Part shown: one piece after another, positions 16,657-24,841 of the stretch
Layout of the letters: each line of letters begins with the position of its first letter
Numbering within the stretch: position 1 is the first letter of the stretch
Source of the DNA: Acidimicrobiaceae bacterium
GTDB lineage: Bacteria > Actinomycetota > Acidimicrobiia > Acidimicrobiales > RAAP-2
Reading direction: 5' to 3'
NCBI GenBank assembly: GCA_003152015.1
Contig: PLZF01000090.1
Span: 34,133 to 98,132 of the forward strand
DNA: 64,000 nt
Notes under the pieces: generated by a model
Told to the model about the DNA's origin: nothing
The model's database searches: none
What the model saw: only the letters and a program-made list of their open reading frames with translations
Program-made: the position numbers and the translations under genes

Positions 16657-17463
16657 TCAGCTCTCGGTGGGTGCTTCGGGGACCGTCACATCGATGGTCT
16701 TCTTCCCCTGGAGCGATGCGTGGGCGATGATACTGGCCACGTCCTGGTACTTGACGGTCAGATCGGTGACCGTGCCCATGACCACCGTGAGGCCCGAGTT
16801 GAGGGCGAGGTCGACAGTTGTGTCCGGTGCCACGGTGATGGAGAGCACCTGGGCAGAAAAGGCCAAAGGCAGAGTCCGACACACCTGTAGTCCGGGTCCG
16901 GCTGCCGCAGGCAGCGTGGTTCCGACCCCGGCCGGAACCACGGACCCCTTGGCCGTGGATACCACGAGTTGAATGAAACCAGTCGGCTGGGTCGGTTGGA
17001 CCGCCAGAATTCGCCCTGAACCGTCCACCTGTGACCACGAGTTGGCCCGCCCGGCCATCATGGCCATTGGAATCCTTTCACTCACCGCGATCTGCACGCC
17101 GTCGGGCCAGTGTCTGGTGACCCGAGCAGAGGCAATGAAGGGCAGTGCCTTCACCCGGGCCTCGGCACCAGAGGGGCTCACGTTGATCATCAGGGGTCGG
17201 TGGGCCAGACCGGCAGCCGTCACAATGGCGGCCGTGCTGGTATGCGGATGGGTGCCGGTCACCGCCACCACCCGGGCGGTGAAGAGCGAGGTGTGGAGCA
17301 GTGCCGCTCCCCCGGCGACGATCGCCACCGCCACCACTACGGCGATGACCACCCGGAGGCGGCGCCGACCGACCCGTCGCCGCACGGCAAGACGCCGTTG
17401 CCGGATCCGAGGGTCGATGGACGGACGACCCGAAGTGGATGTGCCGCGGGGTGGCGGGGTCAC
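16657..17463 (-). CDS. ftsQ: FtsQ/DivIB-type division protein with POTRA domain
   Basis: 268 residues: a 30-residue Arg-rich cytoplasmic tail, one membrane helix (VVIAVVVAVAIVAGGAALLHTSLF), then the POTRA domain starting FTARVVAVTGTHPHTSTAAIVTAAGL and a beta domain (WPDGVQIAVSERIPMAMM). FtsQ links early and late divisome proteins through FtsL and FtsB. It overlaps murB by four bases. It ends 147 bases before ftsZ, with no ftsA between. Confidence 0.9.
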   Translation of the reverse strand: MTPPPRGTSTSGRPSIDPRIRQRRLAVRRRVGRRRLRVVIAVVVAVAIVAGGAALLHTSLFTARVVAVTGTHPHTSTAAIVTAAGLAHRPLMINVSPSGAEARVKALPFIASARVTRHWPDGVQIAVSERIPMAMMAGRANSWSQVDGSGRILAVQPTQPTGFIQLVVSTAKGSVVPAGVGTTLPAAAGPGLQVCRTLPLAFSAQVLSITVAPDTTVDLALNSGLTVVMGTVTDLTVKYQDVASIIAHASLQGKKTIDVTVPEAPTES

Positions 17464-18392
17464 CCGGCGCCCGACCCCGGGCCACTGAAACCGACCATAC
17501 GCACTTCCGTCCTGAGCGCCACCCCGGTCGTCTCAGCCACCACTGCCTGCACGTGAGCAATCAACCTGGCCACGTCATCAGCGGAGCCGCGCTCGTCGGC
17601 CTGAATGAAGTTGGCGTGTTTCTTCGAAACCTCAGCACTTCCGAGCCTGAAGCCCTTCAATCCGGACTCCTCGATCAACCGCCCAGCTGAGTCACCGTCC
17701 GGGTTGGTGAAGACCGACCCGGCATTACTTCCACCGGGTTGGTTGGCACGGCGCCATCTCACGATGTCGGCAATCGTGGCCGCTCCGATCTCGGGGTCAC
17801 CGGGAATCAACCCGAAGGTGGCGGACACAACCACATCGGTGGAGGACAGCACGGTGTGGCGGTACCCACTCTGCAACCGTGCGGCCGGGCCGTCTGTTGC
17901 CGTAGCCGTCATGAGATCCACCCATCGATAGCCAACCAGGGTGGCGACGGTATCCGAACCATGCCCACCGGCGTTCATCCGCACGGCACCGCCAACCGAA
18001 CCGGGGACCCCCACCGCCCATTCCAGCCCGGACAGCCCGGCCGCCGTCGTCCGGCGGGCCAGTACGGGAAGGCTGACCGACGCCCCCGCCCGAACCTCCA
18101 TGCCGTCGATGGCCAACTCCTCGAATCCTTTGTCCAGCGTCACCACCAGGCCGGAGAATCCACCGTCGGCCACCAGGAGGTTGGAGCCCCGGCCGAGGAC
18201 AAGCACGGGAACTGGCACCCCGTTGACCGCCCTGGCCACCTCCACCAGGTCATCTTCGTCGGCCGGCTCGACCAGGAGTGCCGCTGTCCCTCCCACCCGA
18301 TAGGTGGTGCGCACGCCCAGGGGGGCATCCCACTGGGCCCGGTGCCCAAGCGCTTCTCCAACGCAACGCAGGTCGTCGGAGACGGCCGTCAC
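17460..18392 (-). CDS. murB: UDP-N-acetylmuramate dehydrogenase
   Basis: A 310-residue FAD enzyme that reduces UDP-GlcNAc-enolpyruvate to UDP-MurNAc. FAD-domain motifs are TTYRVGGTAALLVEP, GRGSNLLVADGGFSGLVV and GVPGSVGGAVRMNAGGHG. The catalytic serine is in NAGSVFTNPDGDSAG and the general acid Glu in RTEVRMVGF. This is a type I layout. The GTG at 18392 lies seven bases beyond the murC stop; the longer ORF to 18611 would run into murC and is rejected. Confidence 0.96.
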   Translation of the reverse strand: MTAVSDDLRCVGEALGHRAQWDAPLGVRTTYRVGGTAALLVEPADEDDLVEVARAVNGVPVPVLVLGRGSNLLVADGGFSGLVVTLDKGFEELAIDGMEVRAGASVSLPVLARRTTAAGLSGLEWAVGVPGSVGGAVRMNAGGHGSDTVATLVGYRWVDLMTATATDGPAARLQSGYRHTVLSSTDVVVSATFGLIPGDPEIGAATIADIVRWRRANQPGGSNAGSVFTNPDGDSAGRLIEESGLKGFRLGSAEVSKKHANFIQADERGSADDVARLIAHVQAVVAETTGVALRTEVRMVGFSGPGSGAG

Positions 18393-18399
18393 CGACCGC

Positions 18400-19809
18400 C
18401 TACCATCCCTGGCTGTCCAGGAGTTCGTCGGGGAGCGACGTGAGGTCGCCGGCGCCAAGGGTGAAGCACAGGTCCCCGGGCCGGACGATCTCCTGGATAA
18501 TTTGGCGTAGCTCGCTCCGCCCCGGCACGTATCGCACAGTCTTGTCCGGGCTCGACCGACGGATGGCGTCGGCCACCAGTTCACCCGACACACCGGGAAT
18601 CGGAGCTTCACCCGCCCCGTACACGTCGGTCACCACCACCACGTCAGCGTCGGCGAAGGCACCACCGAACTCCTCCCACAGCGCTTGGGTCCGGCTGTAC
18701 CGATGGGGTTGGAATACCGCGATCACTCGTTGCCAGCCACCGTCCTGGGCGGCTTCCAGCATCGCCTTGACCTCACTGGGCAGATGGGCATAGTCGTCCA
18801 CGAACGTCACGCCGTTGGCATCGCCCCTGAACTCGAACCGACGGGCTACACCGGCGAACCTGGCCAGGGCACGGGCTGCGGCATCGAAGGAAACCCCGGC
18901 AGCCAGACCGGCCACCGCCGCCACCGCCGCATTCCGGGCATTGTGAAGCCCAGGGACGGGAATGGACAGATGACCCAGCGGCGCCCCTGTTCCATCGAGC
19001 AGATCGAAAGCGATCGAACTACGGGACGGGCTGATGTTGACCATCCTCCGGCTGCAGTCGGTGCCGGTCCCGACCGTCTCTGCCCCGTTGCGACGTCCGA
19101 TCTCCGAAGCTATCGGGTCATCCCCACCCACCACGGGCGGAAGCGACGCATGAGATACAAAATCCTCGAATGCCGCCTGTACCGCGTCGAAAGAGCCATA
19201 GTGATCGAGATGGTCGGCCTCCACATTGGTCACGATGGCGATCTCGGGATCCAGAGACAGGAACGTCCCGTCACTCTCGTCGGCTTCGACCACCAACCAC
19301 TCTCCGTCGTCCCAGACAGCATTGGTCCCGATCTCATTGACTTCGCCGCCAATGATGAACGAAGGGCGCAGTCCCGCCTCGACCAGCATCAGTGCCAGCA
19401 TCGAAGCCGTGGTTGTCTTCCCGTGGGTCCCGGCAACCGCTATACATCGCCGCAAGGAGGCGATGGCGGTCAACGCCTCGGCCCGGCGGTAGACCGGAAT
19501 CCCCCGGCGCACGGCTTCGGCCACCTCGGGGTTGAGATCGCTCACGGCGGAAGAACGGGTCACCACGTCGGCCGCTCCCAGATTTACCGGGTCGTGGCCC
19601 ACAGCCACGGATATCCCTGCGCCCCGCAATCGGTCGGTGACCGATGAATCCTTCAGGTCGCTTCCGGTCACCGTGTGGCCCATGGTGGCGAGCACCATGG
19701 CGATCGCACTCATCCCGGCCCCGCCGATCCCCACGACGTGGATGGCCATCGGTCGGGAGACATCGAGCCTCGGCGGCGTGCGCTCGTTCTTCATCGTTCG
19801 CCCTTTCAT
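18400..19809 (-). CDS. murC: UDP-N-acetylmuramate--L-alanine ligase
   Basis: A 469-residue Mur ligase that adds the first L-Ala to UDP-MurNAc. The N-terminal nucleotide fold is VVGIGGAGMSAIAMVL, the ATP loop AGTHGKTTTASML near residue 120, then VVEADESDGTFLSL and HLDHYGS. The C-terminal domain contains VFQPHRYSRTQALWEEF. The ATG at 19809 overlaps the murG TGA (ATGA). An ATG at 19794 is an alternative. This is one of only two Mur ligases in the cluster, the other being murE. Confidence 0.97.
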   Translation of the reverse strand: MKGRTMKNERTPPRLDVSRPMAIHVVGIGGAGMSAIAMVLATMGHTVTGSDLKDSSVTDRLRGAGISVAVGHDPVNLGAADVVTRSSAVSDLNPEVAEAVRRGIPVYRRAEALTAIASLRRCIAVAGTHGKTTTASMLALMLVEAGLRPSFIIGGEVNEIGTNAVWDDGEWLVVEADESDGTFLSLDPEIAIVTNVEADHLDHYGSFDAVQAAFEDFVSHASLPPVVGGDDPIASEIGRRNGAETVGTGTDCSRRMVNISPSRSSIAFDLLDGTGAPLGHLSIPVPGLHNARNAAVAAVAGLAAGVSFDAAARALARFAGVARRFEFRGDANGVTFVDDYAHLPSEVKAMLEAAQDGGWQRVIAVFQPHRYSRTQALWEEFGGAFADADVVVVTDVYGAGEAPIPGVSGELVADAIRRSSPDKTVRYVPGRSELRQIIQEIVRPGDLCFTLGAGDLTSLPDELLDSQGW

Positions 19810-20939
19810 TGTGGACCGCTCCGGGCATGCTTTTCGACCACCTGCGCCCCGGCATCTGCGGCATCGGGCCGTCCGAGCGAGCGAGCCGCCCGACCCATGG
19901 CGTCGAGGACCCCGTCCTCGGCCAGCAACTTGTCGAGGACGATGGCCAGTCGAGGTCCATCGCAGTCGCCGTCGGCGAGCAGAACCGCCCCGTTGACCCG
20001 CTCGAGGACCCGGGCATTGGCAGTCTGATGGTCTCCGGGTGCCCCGGGCAGCGGCACCAGCACCGAAGGCACGCCGGCCGCGGCCAACTCAGCCACCGTC
20101 ATCGCTCCTGCCCGGCAGACGACGACGTCGGCCGCGGCGTAGACGGTTGCCATCCGCTCCTCATAAGGGACCCGGACCACCTGGTCGTGGAGTCCAGGCG
20201 ATGCCGATGCCGCCTGGGTCGCCTCCCAGTCCCGTCGCCCCACGATGTGATAGATCGACCGGTCATCCCGGTCCTTCCATTGTTCGGCCAGACCCGCCAC
20301 CGCCGCGTTGATGCTGCGGGCCCCCAGGGACCCTCCGAACACCACAACCGTCGGGCTGCCGGTCGGCAGTCCGAGTACCCGACGGGCGGCCCGGCGATCG
20401 TCCGCGGAGCGCCCGACGGCAGCAATGTCGGTCCGCACCGGCGTCCCGGTCACTACGGCCCGAGGCAACCGGGTACCGGGCCAGCCCACCGCGCTGGCCC
20501 GGGCTAAGCGGCCGAGAAGGCGATTGGCGACACCCGGGGCCGCATCCACATTCACGAGAACCAACGGAACCCCCAGCGCCAGTGCGCCCAGGGAAGCGGG
20601 AAGGCTCGCATACCCACCCACCGACACGACCACCCGGGGGCGGCGGATTGCTACCAGGCCCAAGGCACGGATGAGGGCTATCCCCAACCCGGCCAGCGCT
20701 CCCAGGTTCTGGGCAATCACCCTTGGCCGCATGCTGCGGCTGATCCCCCGGCCGGGCAACAAGGTGAAGGGGAACCCTCTTCCGTCGAGGGCGATTCGGT
20801 CCTGTCCCCGGGAAGAGCCCACGAACTCGATGGCCTCCCGATCATGACCACGTGAGACGAGGGATTCGGCGATCGCCAACGCCGGTTGCAGGTGGCCGGC
20901 GGTACCTCCTCCCGCCATCAAAGCGTACCGTCGCACCAT
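19806..20939 (-). CDS. murG: UDP-GlcNAc:undecaprenyl-PP-MurNAc-pentapeptide GlcNAc transferase
   Basis: A 377-residue GT28 glycosyltransferase that converts lipid I to lipid II at the inner face of the membrane. The N-terminal loop is MAGGGTAGHLQPALAIAESL, the second glycine loop FGGSLGARSIN, and the UDP-GlcNAc site CRAGAMTVAELAAAGVPSVLVPLPGAPGDHQTANA. The ATG at 20939 shares one base with the ftsW TAA (TAATG). The 505-residue ORF in the track extends into ftsW and is not used. Confidence 0.96.
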   Translation of the reverse strand: MVRRYALMAGGGTAGHLQPALAIAESLVSRGHDREAIEFVGSSRGQDRIALDGRGFPFTLLPGRGISRSMRPRVIAQNLGALAGLGIALIRALGLVAIRRPRVVVSVGGYASLPASLGALALGVPLVLVNVDAAPGVANRLLGRLARASAVGWPGTRLPRAVVTGTPVRTDIAAVGRSADDRRAARRVLGLPTGSPTVVVFGGSLGARSINAAVAGLAEQWKDRDDRSIYHIVGRRDWEATQAASASPGLHDQVVRVPYEERMATVYAAADVVVCRAGAMTVAELAAAGVPSVLVPLPGAPGDHQTANARVLERVNGAVLLADGDCDGPRLAIVLDKLLAEDGVLDAMGRAARSLGRPDAADAGAQVVEKHARSGPQ

Positions 20940-22240
20940 TACGCCGAGGGCGGTCGTCGGGCCGTGCGCGCCGCGGGCCGCGGTAGGCGCTCGTGCCCGG
21001 CGATGTTCAACAGAATGCCCACGGCAGCCAGGGAGATCACCAGCGATGAACCTCCGAAGGAAACGAACGGGAGGGGAATTCCCGTCACCGGCAGGAAGCC
21101 GATGACCGCACCGATATTGATCAATGCCTGACTGGTGATCCAAATCGTCACGCCGATGGCCATGAGGCTCCCGAACCGGTCGGGTGCCCGGGTGGCCGCT
21201 TGCAACCCGTACCAGGCAAAGAGGAAGAACAGGCCCAGGAGCACGACCGCACCGACGAGGCCGAGTTCCTCTCCCACTACCGAGAAGATGAAGTCGGTGT
21301 GAGCATTGGGCAGAAGGCCCCACTTCTGGCGGCCGCCACCCAGACCGAGACCGAACAGATGACCGGAGCCGAGGCCGATCAGGGACTGCCAGACCTGGTA
21401 TCCCGAGCCGGAATGGTTGGCACCCGGGTTGAGGAACGACAGGATTCGGTCCCGCCGGTAGGGGTCAGCCAGCCCCACCACCACGGCCAACGCCACAAAG
21501 GCGATCAGAATTTTGACGATCGGGCGCATGGGAACGCCGCCCATGAAGAGGATCCCGAAGGCGACACAGCACAGAACCAGGGCGGTACCCATGTCCGGCT
21601 GCTTCAGAATCAGCAGCGATGAGATCCCCAAGATGATGAGGACCGGGAGGATCACCGACTTTGTGTCCGAGGTTTTGTCCACCCGACGGGTCAACAAATC
21701 GGCAACGAAGACGATGAGCGCAAGTTTCATCAACTCGGACGGCTGGAGGCGAAACTGCCCGAACCCGATCCAGCGTGAGGAGCCACCGGCGGTGACGCCC
21801 AGACCCGGCGTGAGCACCGCCACCAACATCCCCATGGTCCCCACCAGCAGCGGCACCCGGATCTTTCGCCATTTCCGGTAATCGATCCGCGAGAACGCCA
21901 TCATCGCCGCGACTCCGACTCCCATCCACATCACCTGGCGGATAAAGATTGCCCAGGTCGACCCGTAGAGGCCCATCGAGATAACCGGGGACGCCGATCC
22001 CACCATGACCAGACCGAACACACACAGCACCCCGACCAGAACTGTCAGGCGTGTGACGTTGGGAACACGGGCGAGCCTCGAGGAAGCCGCGGCCGATCTC
22101 GGGTGAGCGGCACCCGCGCCGCGGGACCCCGCACTCGTGGTCGACGGGCGCCGGGTTGGGCGCGACGGGTGGCGTCCACGGGTGGCGGAACGATGCGAAG
22201 GGCTTCGAGATGGTGTTCGGATGCTCGAGGTGTCAACCAT
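20939..22240 (-). CDS. ftsW: SEDS peptidoglycan glycosyltransferase FtsW
   Basis: About 433 residues with roughly ten membrane helices, preceded by a 60-residue Ser/Arg-rich cytoplasmic tail. SEDS signatures are GLGLGGGRQKWGLLPNAHTDFIFSVVGEELGLVGA and the later GIPLPFVSFGGSSLV. It polymerises septal glycan from lipid II together with the transpeptidase FtsI. Initiation at ATG 22240 (MVDTSS) or 22255 cannot be separated. In most dcw clusters murD lies just upstream; here a 92-base spacer after mraY precedes it. Confidence 0.95.
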   Translation of the reverse strand: MVDTSSIRTPSRSPSHRSATRGRHPSRPTRRPSTTSAGSRGAGAAHPRSAAASSRLARVPNVTRLTVLVGVLCVFGLVMVGSASPVISMGLYGSTWAIFIRQVMWMGVGVAAMMAFSRIDYRKWRKIRVPLLVGTMGMLVAVLTPGLGVTAGGSSRWIGFGQFRLQPSELMKLALIVFVADLLTRRVDKTSDTKSVILPVLIILGISSLLILKQPDMGTALVLCCVAFGILFMGGVPMRPIVKILIAFVALAVVVGLADPYRRDRILSFLNPGANHSGSGYQVWQSLIGLGSGHLFGLGLGGGRQKWGLLPNAHTDFIFSVVGEELGLVGAVVLLGLFFLFAWYGLQAATRAPDRFGSLMAIGVTIWITSQALINIGAVIGFLPVTGIPLPFVSFGGSSLVISLAAVGILLNIAGHERLPRPAARTARRPPSA

Positions 22241-22332
22241 AGACAGCACCAGCATCCCCTAGCCCGGTACCCAAGTGGTGGAACCTCCGTCTCATCTGAT
22301 TCGAATTCGTGCGTAGTTGAAGCCCGGCGCCA

Positions 22333-23370
22333 TCATCCCGCCAACTTGTACACGGATAGAAAATCGCCGTAGAAGATGCCGAGACCGCCGACGGCAAACA
22401 GGCCGGCCAGAATCCAGAATCGGATGATCACGGTTGTCTCGGGCCACCCCATCAGTTCGAAATGATGATGCAGCGGGGCCATCAGGAATACCCGTCGGTG
22501 AAAGACCCGGAAGCTGATCACTTGGATCACCACCGACAGGGTCACGATGACGAACAGGCCCCCGATGATGGCCAGCAGTAGATCGAGGTTCATCAACAGG
22601 CACAGAGCGGCCAGCCCTGATCCAATCGACAACGACCCGGTGTCGCCCATGAAGATCTTGGCCGGGGCGGCGTTCCACCACAGGAACCCCAGGCAGGCGC
22701 CGGCCAAGGCCACCGAGGCCAGGGCCAGATCGAGGGCATCGGCGACGTGATAGATCCCGAAGTGGCGGTACTGCCAGTAGCCGATCACAGCCAGAACCGC
22801 GAAGCAGAATGTCGAAGACCCGGCGGCCAAGCCGTCCAGGCCATCGGTCAGGTTCACTGCATTGGCGGTGGCGGCGATAATCACGGTGGCCCACACCACC
22901 CATATCCCGGTACCCATATGGATACCAATGGAGTCGTAACGGGTGAAGGACAGGTTGGTCGACACGTGGGCCCAATACACAGAGAGCAGCGAGAACCCCA
23001 GGCCCAGGGCGATTTGCGCGCCGAACTTGGCTCGCTTGTTCAGACCCAGGCTGCGGCGGTGACGGACCTTGATCCAGTCGTCGGCAAATCCGATCAACGA
23101 CGCCCCCAACACCGTCAACAACACCAGCATCCCCGAGGGAGAGAATTTCGCACCAGGGATGGCCCGGGCGGCCAGATACCCGATGATGACGGCGATGACA
23201 ATACCGATACCGCCCATGGTGGGCGTGCCGGCTTTGGCGATGTGGACCTGGGGACCGTCTTCGCGAATTTGCTGGCCGATGTTGTTCTTGATGAGCCACC
23301 CGATGAGGACAGGGGTCAGGAGTGCCGCCACCAGCAAGGCCACACCGCCCGAGGTCATCAACCAGATCAT
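22333..23370 (-). CDS. mraY: Phospho-MurNAc-pentapeptide transferase
   Basis: A 345-residue, ten-helix membrane enzyme that makes lipid I from UDP-MurNAc-pentapeptide and undecaprenyl phosphate. Motifs are GTPTMGGIGIV, GFADDWIKVRHRRSLGL (the DD pair), NAVNLTDGLDGLAAG, FMGDTGSL and the loop APLHHHFELMGWPE. Its ATG overlaps the murE stop by four bases, so murF, which normally stands between, is absent from this locus. Confidence 0.97.
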   Translation of the reverse strand: MIWLMTSGGVALLVAALLTPVLIGWLIKNNIGQQIREDGPQVHIAKAGTPTMGGIGIVIAVIIGYLAARAIPGAKFSPSGMLVLLTVLGASLIGFADDWIKVRHRRSLGLNKRAKFGAQIALGLGFSLLSVYWAHVSTNLSFTRYDSIGIHMGTGIWVVWATVIIAATANAVNLTDGLDGLAAGSSTFCFAVLAVIGYWQYRHFGIYHVADALDLALASVALAGACLGFLWWNAAPAKIFMGDTGSLSIGSGLAALCLLMNLDLLLAIIGGLFVIVTLSVVIQVISFRVFHRRVFLMAPLHHHFELMGWPETTVIIRFWILAGLFAVGGLGIFYGDFLSVYKLAG

Positions 23371-24788
23371 CGGCGTTTCCCCATGTCGAGGGCGGCCAGA
23401 GCACGACGAGCTTCGGCCCGATCATCGAACGGAATGATCCGGTCCCCGATCACCTGGGTGGTCTCGTGACCCTTCCCGGCCAAGATGATCACGTCGCCGG
23501 TACGACCGAGGGCCAAGGTTCGCGAAATGGCGGTGGACCGGTCCGGCTCCATCAGCAATTCCACTCCGGGGCCGATACCGGCTCGAACCTGGGCCATGAT
23601 GTCCAAGGGGTCCTCCGATCGGGGGTTGTCCGAGGTGAGCACCACCACATCGGCCAGCCGGCCGACCACCTCCCCCATCATCGGGCGTTTCTCGGGATCG
23701 CGGTCACCTCCGCACCCGAACATGCACACAACTCTGCCCGGTCCGGCCAACAGACGCGCGGAGTCAAGCGCGGCACCGAGTCCAGCCGGAGTATGAGCGA
23801 AGTCCACCAGGACGGCGAACGGGGGACCGGGCGCCACCACATCCATGCGACCCGCCGGCGGAGTCACCGAGGCGAGGCCGACCACGATGGCATCCTCCTC
23901 GACTCCGAGGCCGGTGGCTATGGCCGCGGCCAGAAGGGCATTGTCGACATTGAATACCCCCGAAAGCGGCAAGCTCACGTGGCGCCCCCGCCACTGGAAC
24001 GACGATGAGCCAACGGTGAGCACGACGTCGGAGGCGTCTGATCGGCGAACGTTGAGCACGCCGACTCCGCCCAATTGCCGGGAAAGTCGTGCACCCCAGG
24101 GGTCGTCCACGTTGACCACCGCCAACCGGGTCCTCTCTGGGGCGAACAGGCTCGCCTTGGCCGCGAAGTATGCCTCCATTGTGTGGTGGTGGTCGAGATG
24201 GTCATGACTGAGGTTGGTGAATGCGGAGATATCGAACACGATTCCATCCACACGGTGCTGGGTCAACGCGTGGGATGACACCTCCATGGCCACCGCCTGG
24301 CGGCCTTCATCCCGCATCCCGGCCAGCGTGGCCTGGAGTTCCGGTGACTCCGGGGTCGTCCGTTCACCGGTCAGCGTGCCGATCATTCCGGCCGGTCTTC
24401 CGGCCGCGGCGAGAATCGACAGTACCAGGTGGGTCACAGTGGTCTTGCCGTTTGTGCCCGTCACCCCCACCATGGCCATGTGGTGGGAAGGAAACCCGAA
24501 GAACGCCGAAGCCACCTGGGCCATCGCCGGGCGGACCCCACCTTCGGCCACCCGTATCTGGGGAACATCGACGTCGAGAAACCTCTCACAGAGGAGAGCA
24601 GTGGCACCACCTTGCACGGCGTCGGCGGCGAAGTCATGACCGTCGGAGGTCCGTCCGGGGACACAACAGAAGAGGGATCCCACCCCGACCTGGCGACTGT
24701 CGAATTCAATGGCGCTCACGTCGACCGCACCCGGGTCCCCACGGGTTCCGATGACGTCGACGCTTCCGAGCAACTCCGTCACGCGCAT
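23367..24788 (-). CDS. murE: UDP-MurNAc-tripeptide synthetase, meso-diaminopimelate adding
   Basis: A 473-residue Mur ligase. It has the ATP loop GVTGTNGKTTVTHL near residue 110, VAMEVSSHAL, FTNLSHDHLDHHHTMEAYFAAK with the carbamylated Lys region, and FGCGGDRDPEKRPMMGEVV. The substrate motif DNPRSEDP indicates specificity for meso-DAP rather than lysine, matching the dap genes elsewhere in the window. It lies 53 bases downstream of ftsI. Confidence 0.96.
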   Translation of the reverse strand: MRVTELLGSVDVIGTRGDPGAVDVSAIEFDSRQVGVGSLFCCVPGRTSDGHDFAADAVQGGATALLCERFLDVDVPQIRVAEGGVRPAMAQVASAFFGFPSHHMAMVGVTGTNGKTTVTHLVLSILAAAGRPAGMIGTLTGERTTPESPELQATLAGMRDEGRQAVAMEVSSHALTQHRVDGIVFDISAFTNLSHDHLDHHHTMEAYFAAKASLFAPERTRLAVVNVDDPWGARLSRQLGGVGVLNVRRSDASDVVLTVGSSSFQWRGRHVSLPLSGVFNVDNALLAAAIATGLGVEEDAIVVGLASVTPPAGRMDVVAPGPPFAVLVDFAHTPAGLGAALDSARLLAGPGRVVCMFGCGGDRDPEKRPMMGEVVGRLADVVVLTSDNPRSEDPLDIMAQVRAGIGPGVELLMEPDRSTAISRTLALGRTGDVIILAGKGHETTQVIGDRIIPFDDRAEARRALAALDMGKRR

Positions 24789-24841
24789 GCGGCGGGCACT
24801 CGCATCGAAGCCACGTGTGCTCCCCGAGCGCTCACAATCAT

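Noticed and set aside
19806-21323. 505-residue ORF containing murG
   Set aside because: The extra 128 residues lie antisense-free but in a shifted frame of ftsW; MurG begins at MVRRYALMAGGGTAGH (20939).
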